Positions 23,150-34,838 of a stretch of DNA of 64,000 nt are shown here, piece after piece. This DNA is from Siphonodentalium dalli (taxonomy: Eukaryota > Mollusca > Scaphopoda > Gadilida > Siphonodentaliidae). A program made the translations under genes and the position numbers. Every line of letters starts with the position of its first letter. Within the stretch, counting starts at the first letter, position 1. The notes beneath the pieces are model-generated. The model had not been told where the DNA came from, made no database searches, and was given only the letters and a program-made list of their open reading frames with translations. Where the stretch lies: contig CP136061.1 in the NCBI GenBank assembly GCA_032622095.1, positions 200,190,244-200,254,243 on the forward strand. Reading direction: 5' to 3'.

Positions 23150-25440
23150 TATATATATGACTTTATTTCCTCCGTAAACGAAGATATAGTGTATAAAATC
23201 ACATACATATTATTACATAATTAACATAATTATACATTAAACATATTCATTGGCATAATGTGCGTGAACGAACGATATAGGAAAATGATTTGAGTATAAT
23301 TCGCGACGAATACCAGCTATATACAATTGATTGTGGTTGCATAATACAAGTATGCGTCTACATGTTCATTATACATAGCAATTACACATGATTTACAGTC
23401 ATAGAGATATGGATATACAGTCGTATGTCACGCGTACGTATATATCATTTTAATACAGAACTATGGAGGTACAAGTATAAATGATGATATGCTATCAAGA
23501 TATGCTTTCCATAGAGAAGCTGATTTCCAAACGAAAAAATCGATCAATTCATTATCTATTTCGCGTATACAATGGTCAAGTTCAGCTATTCCGGATAATA
23601 TAACTCGCGTTTTGGATTCCGCATTCAAACTAATATATAGCATGTATACGTCTACATGAAATTCGTTTAATAGGTCAAATTCAAACATATTACGGTTATC
23701 ACATATTGAGACACACTCGATTAATGCATGTCTGACCAGATAATTGTATTTCCTGTCACACAATAGGCACGATTGTTCGTCCGTGCTACAAGGAGATAAA
23801 AATCTTTATGCTTGGGATATATGTAACAGTGTTCCGATAACCTAGACATGCATAATTTAGGCTGAAGTGCCGAGTAACGGTTTAATCGAGTATCATCGCC
23901 TTTGCTACATTCCCATCCATCTCTATTTATATTTAACCATGAGGTCTTCGTTATATTTGTCCATGATAATTTGTTGGGAAAGGTCACATTTAATAAGTAT
24001 CTCTCGAAATATTCGGTCATTCCATATTTGTCCAATGTACAAATAATATCAACCATGAAATTAGAATGTGAAGCTGTATGAAACATTAGGTACTGGTATA
24101 ACCGTGTAATAAATACATCTTTGGCGGTTTTGTTCGACGAAAGATTGCACATTGAACCAATGAATGACAGTTTACGTTTTTATATTAATGATACCATTGA
24201 CGACATACCGACTAATCCTTGAGCTATAACTGTTTTTGTGCGATTATGAAGACCCTGATAATATTTTAGACAGAAACGGTGCGTTCTCTTGAGGCGGACG
24301 CATAGAGTGTTATTCACACACCATAAAAGTTCAGATCCGTATAAACCTTTTGGAATGACCACCGAATAATAAATCAACGAACAACTTTTTGGTGTAATGC
24401 CACCGGGGTATATTCCTGCGTTGGTTAACATCATGAAAGTACTTCGGGTTTTATCACATATCCGATCAATGAAGACAGAATTAAAATCGTATTTATCGAA
24501 TGGAATACCAAGGTGGGTAACTTCTGTACATTCTTGTAGAATAGTTGTCCCTAAGTTCCAGACGCGATGTTGACGAGGGAACTCTGACTTTTTTTCGTTA
24601 AATACTATTACCGAGCATTTATTGGAATTATACTTATATCGCCACTTTTTGCTGTATTCAAAACACATATCAATAAGAGCTGATAATAAAATCATGTCAT
24701 CAGCATGTGTTGGTCATGTGCAATTTACTCCGACAACTTGTAGGCCACGTGGGGAATTTGCGAGAGTACATATCAACTCGTCAACATAGACCATGTAGTA
24801 AAATGGGGAAAGAACACTTCCCTGACGAGCCCCTTGACGAACGTCAAACCACCTAGATAAGGAATTGTTATAACGAATAGAACATGTAACATTTGTCAAC
24901 AAATAATTAATGAGACAAAAAAAATTTCCTTTAAAACCGCGTTTATCTAATTTATATAACAATCCGTTAATCCAGACGGTATCGAAAGCCTTCCAGACAT
25001 CTAAAAATAAGCTGTATAATTTTTGTTTACTAGCGGACACATAGTCGATACATTCCTTCATTACGTAAGATGTCATTGTTGCGCTTACACCTTTTTGAAA
25101 GCCATATTGAAGCGGGTGCACTTGTATTAAATTGGGTGCATAAGATTCCAATCGAGTTTGTATAACTTTTTCAAGTATAAAACAGGCATCAACGTTATAG
25201 CCCTATCGCTATCAAAATCTGTCCTGCGTGTGATAATCCGCGTTTATTTGCGATCATTTGGGTGGTTAAATCGTCAATATAGGTCCATGCACTGTAAACC
25301 AATAAGGCATATAGGTATGTTCTCGTCTTCTGTAATGTGGCATATTCAATGTCGTCTTGTGTGCGCAATTTACTGGCTATGTTCATTCCATAGCGGTCTT
25401 CCCCGAAAGCTATTGGGAAGTTGTCAACTTCATTAATGTA
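23150..25440 (-). pseudogene. LINE relic with altered catalytic motif
   Basis: Minus-strand non-LTR retrotransposon. RT motifs in order: QYGFQKGVSATM, FLDVWKAFDTVW, GARQGSVLSPFYYMVY and THADDMILL, where Tyr or Phe is expected before ADD. One frame runs through most of 23721-25151 with in-frame stops at 24714 (just before the catalytic motif) and about 24178. A frame change near 23790 leads to a C-terminal piece at 23461-23763 with CLLCDRKYNYLVRHALIEC. Upstream, 25140-25440 gives a weaker continuation of the RT N-terminus (AITLMPV block near 25190). An AATAAAG signal near 23165 marks the 3' end. It is different from the LINEs at 13.4 and 51 kb. It is inactive as it stands. Confidence 0.8.
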
Positions 25441-25444
25441 CATT

Positions 25445-26100
25445 CATATGTGTCAGTGCTCATGGCGATCCTCACATAAATACTTCTATGATCACATTGC
25501 AGACATCGCGGAGGATACGCGTACAGTACTATTCATTCGCGACAAACGTATGCATTACGTTGTCTACTAGCAAACATATAACCAACCAACTTCAAGGGAT
25601 CCTCTCTTTCAATATTGCATCATAATGTCGACATGAACAAATTGAATCACCAAGATGTTTCGGTTTAAAAAGTAAATAATAACGCTTGTCCGATAAAAGT
25701 ATCAACTTAAAAGTTTGAATATTAGTGTTAACTAAATATATGCAAATTAGCAAACACCACAACTGGTGTGTATTGCGAATCCGTGGGGTATATAAGATCT
25801 ATGATTTTTAGTACGTATAGTGATGTGAAATAGATGAGTTACTGCAGTGTGTGTTTGGAAATATTCTTGCAATATAACATCAGGCGGGCGACAAAAACAA
25901 TGTCTCCCGGGTCAGCGGGCGACAGTGTGATTTGTCGCCCGGCACGTGACAGGACATGGGCCAATCAGAAGGGAGGAGGATAACAAATAGTATAGAAGCA
26001 TGATCACTGTTACTATGCTTGGAATTGAATTTGACCTCTTCACTGGGGAGTATATTGCTAACAATTATAAAAATAGAACAAAATTTGAACGACTGGTCTT
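25445..26100. other. No gene recognised
   Basis: Spacer containing a GC-richer GTCGCCCG patch (25885-25945) that resembles the hairpin near 22965. No coding evidence. Confidence 0.45.
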
Positions 26101-27698
26101 TAAGACAACTCAGGTGACGTTTACACATAGCCGGTGAAGCCGTTACCCGGCGAACCCGTTAGCCGGCGAAGGTTGGGCAGAGTGTTTACACATCGCCGGC
26201 GAAGATACGCATATATTCACGTGTCTCCTTTACTTGTTAATAGTTTTCGTTTTAGTTCTCACTGAACTGCAATATGATATTGCTGTACACCTGTAAACAT
26301 CTAGCCGCTGCCTGTTAGAGATATGGTTGGGCAGTATAGTGAAATGAAACTTTTTAGAAATGGAAATGCCGAAATTATTAATATCCAACTCAAACTTTCA
26401 GGTATTGCTATTGGTAATTTTATAGATATTTAAAAAACATTGTTAATGGTTTGTTTGGGTTCACATACAGCCTGTGAAGTGAGTGTCGCACCAAAAGCAT
26501 GGCCATTGTCAGTTTTGAGATCTTTTCGTCGCATACATCTACAAATTGGTGTATAATCATTCGGATTGGATTTTATATTATATATATAAGTTTCAACATC
26601 GCGAATCAAATGTGACACATTTTCCGTTTGCACATTATACAATAAAATATGTTTTTAATTTTACTCGGGCGTTCACCATGTCCATGTATATAGGGCCGTG
26701 GCGATGGGGGTGTCTCATCCCAACTTTAATTAAAATATTCAAAAGCTGGAAATTTCATACCTGACACGGCAATAGTTGGACATTTGACATCAGCAATTTG
26801 ATGAAATTGTTCTCGTAGTTTTATTTTCAACAATTTGTTATTGGTGATTTCTGTAGGCAACATTTGCTTATTTTTTTACCAAATTGTTGGACTGAAATGA
26901 TCATCATTTGGAAATGATCCAACCTTATTAGAGGTGCGTCAAGTTTGGAAAATGTCCAACAATTGGAAATCTTAAGGCTGGATGCTAAGATTTTGCAATT
27001 TTCAGGGTTCAGATTAAAAAAAATTCTCACACCTGGCAATAACCACGGTCGGTCGATAAATTCCAAAGATGAACAGTCCCACACATCCAAATCAGGCCCT
27101 CTAGACCCGTCCCTGTGTAAATATGTCCACGGCGCACTCAGATTTAGATTATTGAACTAATTGTCCATTAAGTTTGAATCCACAGAAACGTGCCATCCCA
27201 TTTCTTCCATATATATATATGGACATACATGTAGATGAATTAATTCCCTCGAATGCGCAACAAATGTACCATGCACATGCAGAGTACGTGTACCATCATC
27301 GGTTAGTATTTATAATAATAGCTTATAACCAAGGTGCGTGACCACCGACCTGGCAGCTGATTAGAGACAATCAAACTGGCACACTGACCAATATATACAC
27401 AGGTGAAAAGCGGGCTGGTCTATCAATAATATTGTTCGAGTTAATTGTTGAAAGGAAATCACCCATGACGGCATGACCCCAGATAAATATCTAACTTAAC
27501 CGCAGAGCGAATTAGAATCCATACGACAATCAGGTGCTTGTACTAAATCATTTTATCCAAAAGTTGAAAACCGTATAGCTGAGTATCCGGATAGCCGTAA
27601 TTCTTATCCGGCGAAGTATGAACACTCTATTGTTATCGCTGCCGGCTAAAGCGAATGCGATCTTCGCCGGGTAATGTATAAACACCCCCTCAGTCTTA
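26101..27698. mobile_element. Non-autonomous TIR element, about 1.6 kb
   Basis: The ends are inverted repeats of about 100 bp. The left begins TAAGACAACTCAGGTGACG then TTTACACAT; the right, reverse-complemented, begins TAAGACTGAGGGGGTG then TTTATACATTACCCGG. Both arms contain several copies of CCGGCGAAG in mixed spacing. The interior has no transposase or other recognisable gene. The superfamily is not assigned; AGGGGGTG near the ends resembles hAT termini, but no 8-bp duplication is evident. Confidence 0.6.
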
Positions 27699-28380
27699 TT
27701 GGAAAAAATAAGTTATGAAGACAGTGGCATTCCCTATTCTGACGCATTGTCTAACATTTTTGTCATCGCCATCAAAGAGATGTCGGACAGAATTCAGAAA
27801 ACGTTTTAGGTTTCTTTGGTCAACGAAACGTGACAAAATAAAAAGAAACAGTGAAATCGAAAAAGGGGGCTTGAAATTTAACTTCATTTGACAAATCACT
27901 TAAAATGTCATGGATAAAAATGGTACTTGAGCTGGAAAACAATGTAACAAGATCTAACATTTATGCAGATATATAATGTGCACGTCCCCTTTTAAACTTA
28001 CACTCTCAAGCAAAATGATAAGCATGTATGGTGAAGTCAATAATCTATGCAGAGTGGCAACATTTGTAGAAGTCACATTATGAAATAACAGACGATACTG
28101 GACTTTGGCCTTTCAATATTCAATCCTACAACATATCCTTTATACTAATTGAAGTCTATTTAAATGTAAGCTATCTGAAACTTAGCTATGCACATTTGAT
28201 AATACTATTAAAGAAACCAAAAAACAGGGTTGCTCAATTAGAAAAAAAATGGAAGATACCTGTAATCTAATGTTTGAGTTCACCCCCGACTTTATCATTC
28301 TTGGACAACAAACCCTACAAAACACAAACAAAAACAATCGTGGGATAATTATGCATCCAACTCTTTAAGATATATATATA
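27699..28380. other. No gene recognised
   Basis: AT-rich spacer ending in a TA microsatellite directly before the next element. Confidence 0.45.
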
Positions 28381-28459
28381 TTACAGTCAGATTGTGCCAG
28401 TCATTTCGTGAAATGACTAAAATTTTCAGTCATTTCGCGAAACCACTGTGATGGCCAGT

Positions 28460-28850
28460 CACTTCATGAAATGACTGAAATTTAGTTCTATTCTTTACAC
28501 AATCTGACTAATTTCAGTCAACTTTTGTAATTTGACTGAAATTTCCAGTCATTTCATGAAATGACTGAACTTTAGTTATATTCTTTACACAATCTGACTA
28601 ATTTCAGTCAACTTGTGTAATTTCACTTGTATACTGCTATAATTCACAAAATGACTGGGTAAGCAGTTTGATCTTAAGAAAACACTTCTGAATTGTAATC
28701 ACCTGATCAATATTATGTTAGACAAACTGTTTGATCTTAAGAAAACACTTATGAATTGTAGTCACTCGATTACAATTAAGACATGTAGGTGAACTGTTTG
28801 GTACTAAGAAAACACAATTCACAATTTAACTGTGGTCACTTGGTCAGTAT
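28460..28850 (+). repeat. Subterminal tandem repeats of the TIR element
   Basis: Two kinds. A unit of about 110 bp containing TTCTTTACACAATCTGACTA occurs twice (28490 and 28580). A unit of about 75 bp containing CTTAAGAAAACACTT occurs three times (28665, 28730, 28795), the last with a substitution. Confidence 0.7.
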
Positions 28851-28882
28851 TTAAGACAGATCTTCTAGCTCATTTCCATTGT

Positions 28883-30120
28883 CTCTGGCAGAGGGTGGAG
28901 CGAACCAGTCAGAATTGCTTGGCTGCATTAGTTCCTCTTTGTCAGAGCGTCGGTACGAGTGAGTCGTGCGGTCTGTAACCTTAATTGGGAGCAACCGCCC
29001 TCGTGCTGATGCCGGCGATTGAGACGGTTTTGGATTAGGCTTAGGACGACGGACAATGGAGCTAATCTCTGACGCCGCGTTAGCTGCAATGCAAAGATCT
29101 CGAATAGTGGACACTGTTAGTTGGAATCTCCAATCTAACAGGGGCTATTTGGTTCTTTGCGTTGAATTCCGGACGGAGGATGCTGGTATCCAGAGGTCTT
29201 CAGCCCGGAGCAGTAACGCCGAAACCAGCCGTAATTTGAAGAAGGGGCCTCCAAAGAGAAAGACACCAGCTCGGCGGAGAAGGGACGCCGCCAGACGGGC
29301 GAAATGGAAGAAGAAGATGGGGGTGACCGTTGATCGACCGGTCACCCCTCCCCGTGTGGTTCAGCCGTCCAGTGTCATAGCCGGCGGGTCGAAGTTGTCT
29401 GAGAGACGCCCAGACGATTCGACCTGCATGGAGACAGACGACATTGTACCAGCCAGCAGGGACTCCGTGGATCTGCCGGAGGTCCCTGCTGTCGTAATCG
29501 AAGCGAGCGGAGACAGGGACGTGGACACCATCCCAGATGTTCCTGCCGCCAGCTATGAGGTGGAGTTGGACAGCTTGCCACCACGGACACCGGAATACCA
29601 TCACATCCCGGTGTCCTTCAGCTCCATCACCAGCGACAACACCAGCACAGCCACCACCCGTTCAAACGAGGAGTTAGTCGCAGACACCAAAAGATGGTTG
29701 ATACAACACAAGATCGAACAATAGCAATGGCGACAAAAGCAAGAACAAGAAGCTAAAGAGCGGAAAGCTGAAGCTGAAGAGCGGAAAGCTGAAGCTGAAA
29801 AGCGACATCGAGAAGCTGAAGAAGAACAACTAAGATTCGATAAAAGAATGGCAGATTCCGACAGAGTGCTGGTCGAGTCAATCAAAATACAACAACAACG
29901 ACAACAAGACGAAATCACCACCAGGAAAAAGAAGAAAGCAAAGAAGAAATAAATACAAAATATGCCTATATCATCCTTTTTTTTCCATCCACTCATGAAT
30001 ATTGTAACACCATTTTCATGACCCTTTCATCATTCAACAGTGGGTTGTATGGGAGGGGTTACGTCCCTTCCAAATCCTCCCTGGGCTTATTCCCAAAACC
30101 CCTAATAAATCAAATCAAAT
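28883..30120 (+). mobile_element. Retroposon with 12-bp target duplication and ATCAA tail
   Basis: The 12-mer CATTTCCATTGT occurs immediately before (28871-28882) and immediately after (30121-30132) this 1238-bp segment. The segment ends in AATAAATCAAATCAAAT, that is, a polyadenylation-type signal running into a short-repeat tail. These are the hallmarks of target-primed reverse transcription. Its GC content is visibly higher than that of the host element. It carries one long reading frame (29056-29952) and no RT, so it is a non-autonomous element mobilised in trans, or a 5'-truncated or ORF1-only copy of a LINE. Confidence 0.8.
29056..29952 (+). pseudogene. Basic ORF1/gag-like protein of the retroposon, one stop
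   Basis: ATG at 29056; one in-frame TAG at 29722 (after HKIEQ) interrupts an otherwise open 298-codon frame ending with TAA at 29952. The N-terminal part has WNLQSNRGYLVLCVEF. A strongly basic stretch follows at about residues 65-95 (KRKTPARRRRDAARRAKWKK). The middle is acidic and Pro/Ser-rich. The C-terminal part, downstream of the stop, is Gln/Glu/Lys-rich and likely coiled coil, with a repeated 18-bp unit encoding ERKAEA. No zinc knuckle, RT or nuclease is visible. A nucleic-acid-binding ORF1 role fits the basic region and the retroposon context but is inferred. Confidence 0.6.
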
Positions 30121-30202
30121 CATTTCCATTGTTGATTCAGTTTATTGGTCAAACTACTATTCCTTGCCTATAGTAAATGTCCGAAATACCTTATTCTCAA
30201 GG

Positions 30203-30454
30203 ATGATTACTTTAAGAAGAATAATAGAAGAAATCAAAGCTGCCAGTGAGTTATCAAACACAAAGTCTCGTCTTGAATACTACCTGCTCAACAAGTTTGA
30301 AATTCTTCAATGTGGTGATATTCATAAACTTATCAAGAAGCGCCAGACATCCGACGAACTGCCAGTCTACTGTGCCAGCATAGAAGACACCTTCGACATA
30401 ATCAAGAGGGCCCATGTCGCAACTGGCCATGGTGGTAGAGATAGAATGTCCTAA
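30203..30454 (+). pseudogene. Integrase N-terminal fragment (KRBA2/Ginger-like)
   Basis: Plus strand, ATG at about 30203. It reads MITLRRIIEEIKAASELSNT, then YYLLNKFEILQCG and IKRAHVATGHGGRDRMS before a stop. AHxATGHGGRDRM is the HH half of the H2C2 zinc-binding region that precedes the DDE core in KRBA2/SCAND3-related integrases. The CC half and the entire DDE core are missing. The fragment sits inside the TIR element at 28381-30658, downstream of the retroposon. It is either the remnant of the element's own integrase or a captured piece. Confidence 0.6.
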
Positions 30455-30842
30455 TTTTATGTTCACAATTGAAGTCCCCGGACCAAAAATAGTATTCAGT
30501 CATTTCGTGAAATGTCTGACCACTAACTTCAGTCATTTCATGAAATGACAGGAAATTTTAATCATTACACGAAGTGACTGGCCCTCACAGTGGTTTCGCT
30601 TAATGACAGAAAATTTTAGTCATTTCACGAAATGACTGGTTTCACAATCTGACTGTAACATATATATATATTCATAAAAGTAAGTAAGCCATGGTTCTAG
30701 AAAATATTTATGTTGCTAGGCTTTTCAATGGTTTACATATCTTCAGGCAACATATATAGACATTATTACAACAAATGTCTAATTGTCACTTCCTTAACTC
30801 CTGGTGGTGACATTACTTCCTTAATGGCTGGTGGTGAAATTT

Positions 30843-31010
30843 CTAAGAACAGATAAAGAAAAAATTACAAACAATGACCAGATCCCCCTCGTGACAACTC
30901 ACAATCCCAGACACCCTAACATCGTGCAAGCAGCTCGCGAGTTCATTCCAGTCCTCCACCAAATCCCAAAACTGAAAGAACTCGTCAAAAAAGAAAACAT
31001 CATCCAAAGC
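30843..31010 (+). pseudogene. Penelope-like element fragment, plus strand
   Basis: Encodes IPLVTTHNPRHPNIVQAARE and LHQIPKLKELVKKENI. This matches the linker between RT and endonuclease in Penelope-like elements; the main element at 31-37 kb has FVTTHNPHYFN and the fragment at 43 kb has MISSHNPHHPN. It runs on the opposite strand to the main element and ends at the TA microsatellite where that element begins, so the main element appears to have inserted into or beside an older Penelope copy. Confidence 0.65.
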
Positions 31011-31030
31011 AAAAATATATATATATATAT

Positions 31031-31319
31031 GATCCAAAAGAATGGAGACATGACTTATAAAACGATCATTTAATACATTTGTAAGTCTAGAGGCCTTTCG
31101 TGCTTAGTATCATCGCACTCTTCAGTAGACTGTTATTGTCCTACGTAATAGACGCAAGGGAGATAACTCTCCCATGCACTTCCGGCTATTACGTCATTAG
31201 TCAGCATTTAGTTTTGCTTTGAACAGGATTTTAAAGATATCTTCCCGAATCTTGCAATCTATTTTGCTCTTTTACATCTTGCAGAACGGGAATACATGGA
31301 AACTCTTTCTTCCACAATC
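31031..31319 (-). repeat. 3' pseudo-LTR of the Penelope-like element
   Basis: Direct repeat of 36844-37132 at a constant offset of 5813 bp, with few differences. It includes the 3' end of the coding region. At 31272-31274 this copy has TAA where the 5' copy has TAC. It contains a hammerhead motif at 31085-31130. Confidence 0.9.
31085..31130 (-). ncRNA. Type I hammerhead ribozyme in the 3' pseudo-LTR
   Basis: Minus strand, 5' to 3': GTCTA (stem I), CTGAAGA (core), GTGC, an 11-nt loop, GCAC (stem II), GAA (core), AGGCCT (self-complementary stem III), C (cleavage site), TAGAC (stem I). Stem I is 5 perfect pairs, stem II 4 perfect pairs, and core positions 3-9 and 12-14 fit the hammerhead consensus, in which position 7 is variable. 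Cleavage is expected between 31090 and 31089. Very short, palindromic stem III is typical of hammerheads in Penelope-like elements and suggests that the RNA works as a dimer. Confidence 0.85.
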
Positions 31320-34192
31320 GTCCAGATGGGCACTCAATGGAATCTTCCTGTATTCTGGCTGCTTAATATGCTGTCGGTGGATTCGCATACGCTCAACGAC
31401 ACTATTGCCAGTTTCCCCAATATAGCTTTCTCCGCATCCATCACACACTATACAGTATATCAAATTTACTGTCTTCCACGTCATATCGGCATTGGTGTAT
31501 ATCTTCATACCGTTGTTAAGGGTAATAGTATTTCCTTCTATGATGTGCTGGCACGCTTTACATCTGGGATCGTCACATTTGTTGACTTTATATTCCTTAG
31601 ATCTGTTTGTCGTGAATTTAGCATCAGTGAGCATGCGTTTTAGGTTCCTTGGTTGACGCTTGCTGGATAAAATGTCCGCTTTGGTCACCAACGATCGCAT
31701 TTTATTACTGGTATGAAGAATTGGTAGTAATTCTTGGGCTTTTGCAGATATATTAAAGTAGTGTGGATTGTGTGTTGTCACAAAAGGAATAATGTTAGTT
31801 TCTGAGGACTTCTGTTTGGCAGTCCGTAATTCATTTTCTGGAATGAGTTGGGCTCTCTGAATCCCATTTGTAATCAAACCTTTTGGATAGTGTTGTTTCG
31901 ATAAGAATGACTCTAATTCCTTTAGTCTCAAAAGTCTCTTTTCTGCATTACTGACGATCATACACACACGTCTAGCAAGACTATATGGAATATTTCTCTT
32001 GGTGTGCGACGGGTGACAAGAGCGGAAATCGATATATTGGTGTGTATCGGTGGGTTTATAATATATGTCAGTTTCAATTTTCGTGTTATTTAGAATTACC
32101 AGAATATCTAGGAATGGGAGTTCCTCCTTGCTTGCATCCTTCGTGAACTGAATAGATTTGTCCAGAGAATTAAGTAACACATGGAATTCGTTGAGAGTGT
32201 CCATTAAATCAATCCATATTACAAAACAATCGTCAAGGTATCTCCTCCAAGATGTTCGAATATGTGTACTTATTGATAATGGGAAGATGTTTTCCGCTCT
32301 TGTATATAGTTCATTTTCTAGGAAGCCCATAACAAGGTTTGCGAATGTAGGGGCCACTTTTGTGCCCATGGCAGTTCCTTTTATTTGTAGGTAGTATTTG
32401 TCATTGAAGAAGAACTTATTGTTCTCCAATATAATACGCAAACTTTGTACGATGAATCTCTTGTCGATCATATCGCGATGTTTTTCGATCCAGTATTCTA
32501 CTGCTTTTATTCCTAAATCATGTGGAATATTTGAGTAGAGACCAACTACATCAAAACTCACAAGCGTTGACCCTTCTTCAGATCTTTCTGGCAATTCTCT
32601 GACAAAATCCATGTCATCTCTTATGTAGCTTGGTATTTTTTCACATAATGGTTTCATGATTATGTCCAAGAAAGTACTGAGTCTGTTAGTGGGACAAGAG
32701 GATTCAGCGATAATTGGTCTCAATTTCAGATCGTCTGGTTCACAGATCTCTATATATGTTGAGTTTTGCTGTTTGATTGCTTCCTGTATTGTTTTCCTTT
32801 TATGGACTTTTGGTAGCCCATAAAAGTTGCTGCACTTGTGTTCAAATTCGGTAATATATTCCTTCTCTTTTTCTGTGGTGCAGCTATGATGTGTTTTTAA
32901 AAGATTTCGTATTGAACGCATAGTTTTTCTATCGGTATTCTTTGGTATTTCCTTATACAATTCACTGTCCATAAGAATATCTTGTGCTAGTTTTTCATAA
33001 TAAGTTGTGTTCATTATAACGATTGCGCCTCCCTTGTCGGCCTCTTTCATTATTATAGATTTGTCATCCTTGAGGCGTTTGATGGCGTCTTTTTCGTTTC
33101 TAGAGATATTATGTGCGACGTGTTTATTAGTTTTCGCGGATGAAGTGACTGTACACAGGGTATCAATATATTCATCCAGTTTATCATCCCTACCTTTTGG
33201 TGGTGTAAATTTCGATTTGTTGCGAACTAATGATTCATCACCTTGAGTGTTTTGATCTGCAAAAAAATCGATTAATAGCAGTTTCCTGCCGAAAATTTGT
33301 GCGTCCGCTTTTAGTTCCTGTGTGTCCTCACTCGGGGTTGGTGTGAACTCAAAACCACGTTCTAATAATTTGCGTTCGATGTCACTCAGAGGTCTGTTTG
33401 ATAAGTTAATAATCTTTGGCTCTACCTTTTTATTCACATCATTGTCACCTGGTCTGGTTTCTTCCGTGTTGTGTCCGACTGGCGCTCGCCTAAAAAACGA
33501 ACCAATCTTGGTGCGGAGTTAGATCGGATTTGTCGCGGTTTTCTAGGTTGCTGGGTTTGGTTCACCATGGGTGGACGTTTCGTATTATATCTGGGAGTAG
33601 TTTGTGGTTTGCCAGTTCTCACTACATCAGTGTATAATCTTGGTGGTGTCCGATTGGTAGATTTTGATCGCCCGCGAGTTACATCGCGCTTACCTTTGCT
33701 CCGCTCTACACTTTTAGACCTATTCCGTCTTTGCATTGGAGTAGATGGTCTTAATCGAGGTCTCCAAACCTTTTGCACAGTCGGTTGTTCTGCTGTGTTC
33801 ATTCGTCCTGGTTTTGATTTCCTCGGAAGTGTTTTGCGAATTTTTTTCTCTTTTATTGGTATTGGGATATCTTTATCATAATTAAATTGATATTCATCAA
33901 AGAAAGACTGTTTCTTATTTTCCCATATACTAATCGACTTAGCTTCGTTGAAAGATGTATCCTTTATCCAAAACTCCTTCAGTTTGTCAGCGATTAGTCC
34001 ATGTGAAATTTTATCAATTTCTCCGTATATGATCGCGTCGAGCTCTTGGTATGATTTTTCGTATCTTTCTCTTTTGTTCTGAATTAGTTTAATTTCCGTT
34101 TTAAACTTACACACTGCTAAGTCGAATCGCAACTTTGTTTCTTCCTGTGGTTCTTCCGGTATTTCCTTGATTAAGAATTTACGCGGATAATA

Positions 34193-34838
34193 GGTGACAC
34201 TCCACAGTTTCGAATTATCAGTAGGGGTAAATTTCTTAGAATAGAGTACCAGTGTTTTCTGTCACCATGGGTGTGGTATGTTTATTGAGAGAAGGTTAGT
34301 TATGAATTTGTGGATTTTTAGAGGATGTCTTTGAGTTTTGAAAAATATTGTTTCAGGTGACCTTGACCCCACCAGTATGAAGTAGTAGCGATTTCTGCGA
34401 AACAGTGGCTCCAGACACCAGCGTGTCATTTTAGCACCTAAAATTTGTCATCTGCATGAAAAATATTTTTTAAAAACTTACAGTGGTGAGAAGTTTGAAA
34501 TTTTTTGATATTTTTGTGACGAAACAGTGTTCTTCCAGACAACATAGGCGGCTATACCATAGATCTTCTGGTTTTTGTGTCCCACGAGCCTGAAAATCGC
34601 TTATTTTGGTCATTTTTGCATCAAAATTTCATTTTTCAGGCACACAATCAAGGGGCATAACTCTTGCTACCCCCATTAAAATGACAATTCTGTACCAAAA
34701 TCTTTAAGCCTAGTATGTGCTCAACCCAGGTATATATACATTGTATATGTGTTGTGGGATCACATTTCTGTTATTTTTCATTGAATTGATGCCCCCTTAT
34801 TTTTGCACCAATCCCTGCAGAAACTGTGGAGTGTCACC
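34193..34838 (+). repeat. 646-bp MITE, copy 1
   Basis: Begins GGTGACACTCCACAGTTTC and ends with the exact complement (GAAACTGTGGAGTGTCACC). Nearly identical to 35679-36324, with a few changes such as in the T/A run near 34470. It contains GGGGCATAACTC near 34653. Non-coding. Confidence 0.9.

Larger units (their letters stand above)
28381..30658. mobile_element. TIR element with integrase fragment, split by a retroposon
   Basis: The ends are inverted repeats of about 170 bp. The left begins TTACAGTCAGATTGTG and the right ends in its near-complement CACAATCTGACTGTAA; both continue with iterated CAGTCATTTCGTGAAATGAC. The left arm extends into tandem repeats (28460-28850). The interior holds an integrase N-terminal fragment at 30203-30454 and a 1238-bp retroposon (28883-30120) that inserted later. 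The flanks are TATA/CATA within TA-rich sequence, so the target duplication is ambiguous. Ginger-type DNA transposons carry a related integrase, but the termini do not settle the class. Confidence 0.65.

Noticed and set aside
26093-27706. 8-bp hAT-type target duplication
   Set aside because: The flanking octamers do not match in direct orientation at any plausible boundary.
29200-29604. 134-codon minus-strand frame opposite the retroposon gene
   Set aside because: It mirrors the GC-rich sense gene at 29056-29952; its composition shows no domain and the sense frame explains the openness.
28377-30662. 4-bp target duplication (TATA/CATA) for the TIR element
   Set aside because: Both sides are TA microsatellite, so a match is expected by chance.
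32158-33246. Plus-strand frames inside the Penelope RT region
   Set aside because: Antisense shadows of the 721-codon RT/GIY-YIG frame.
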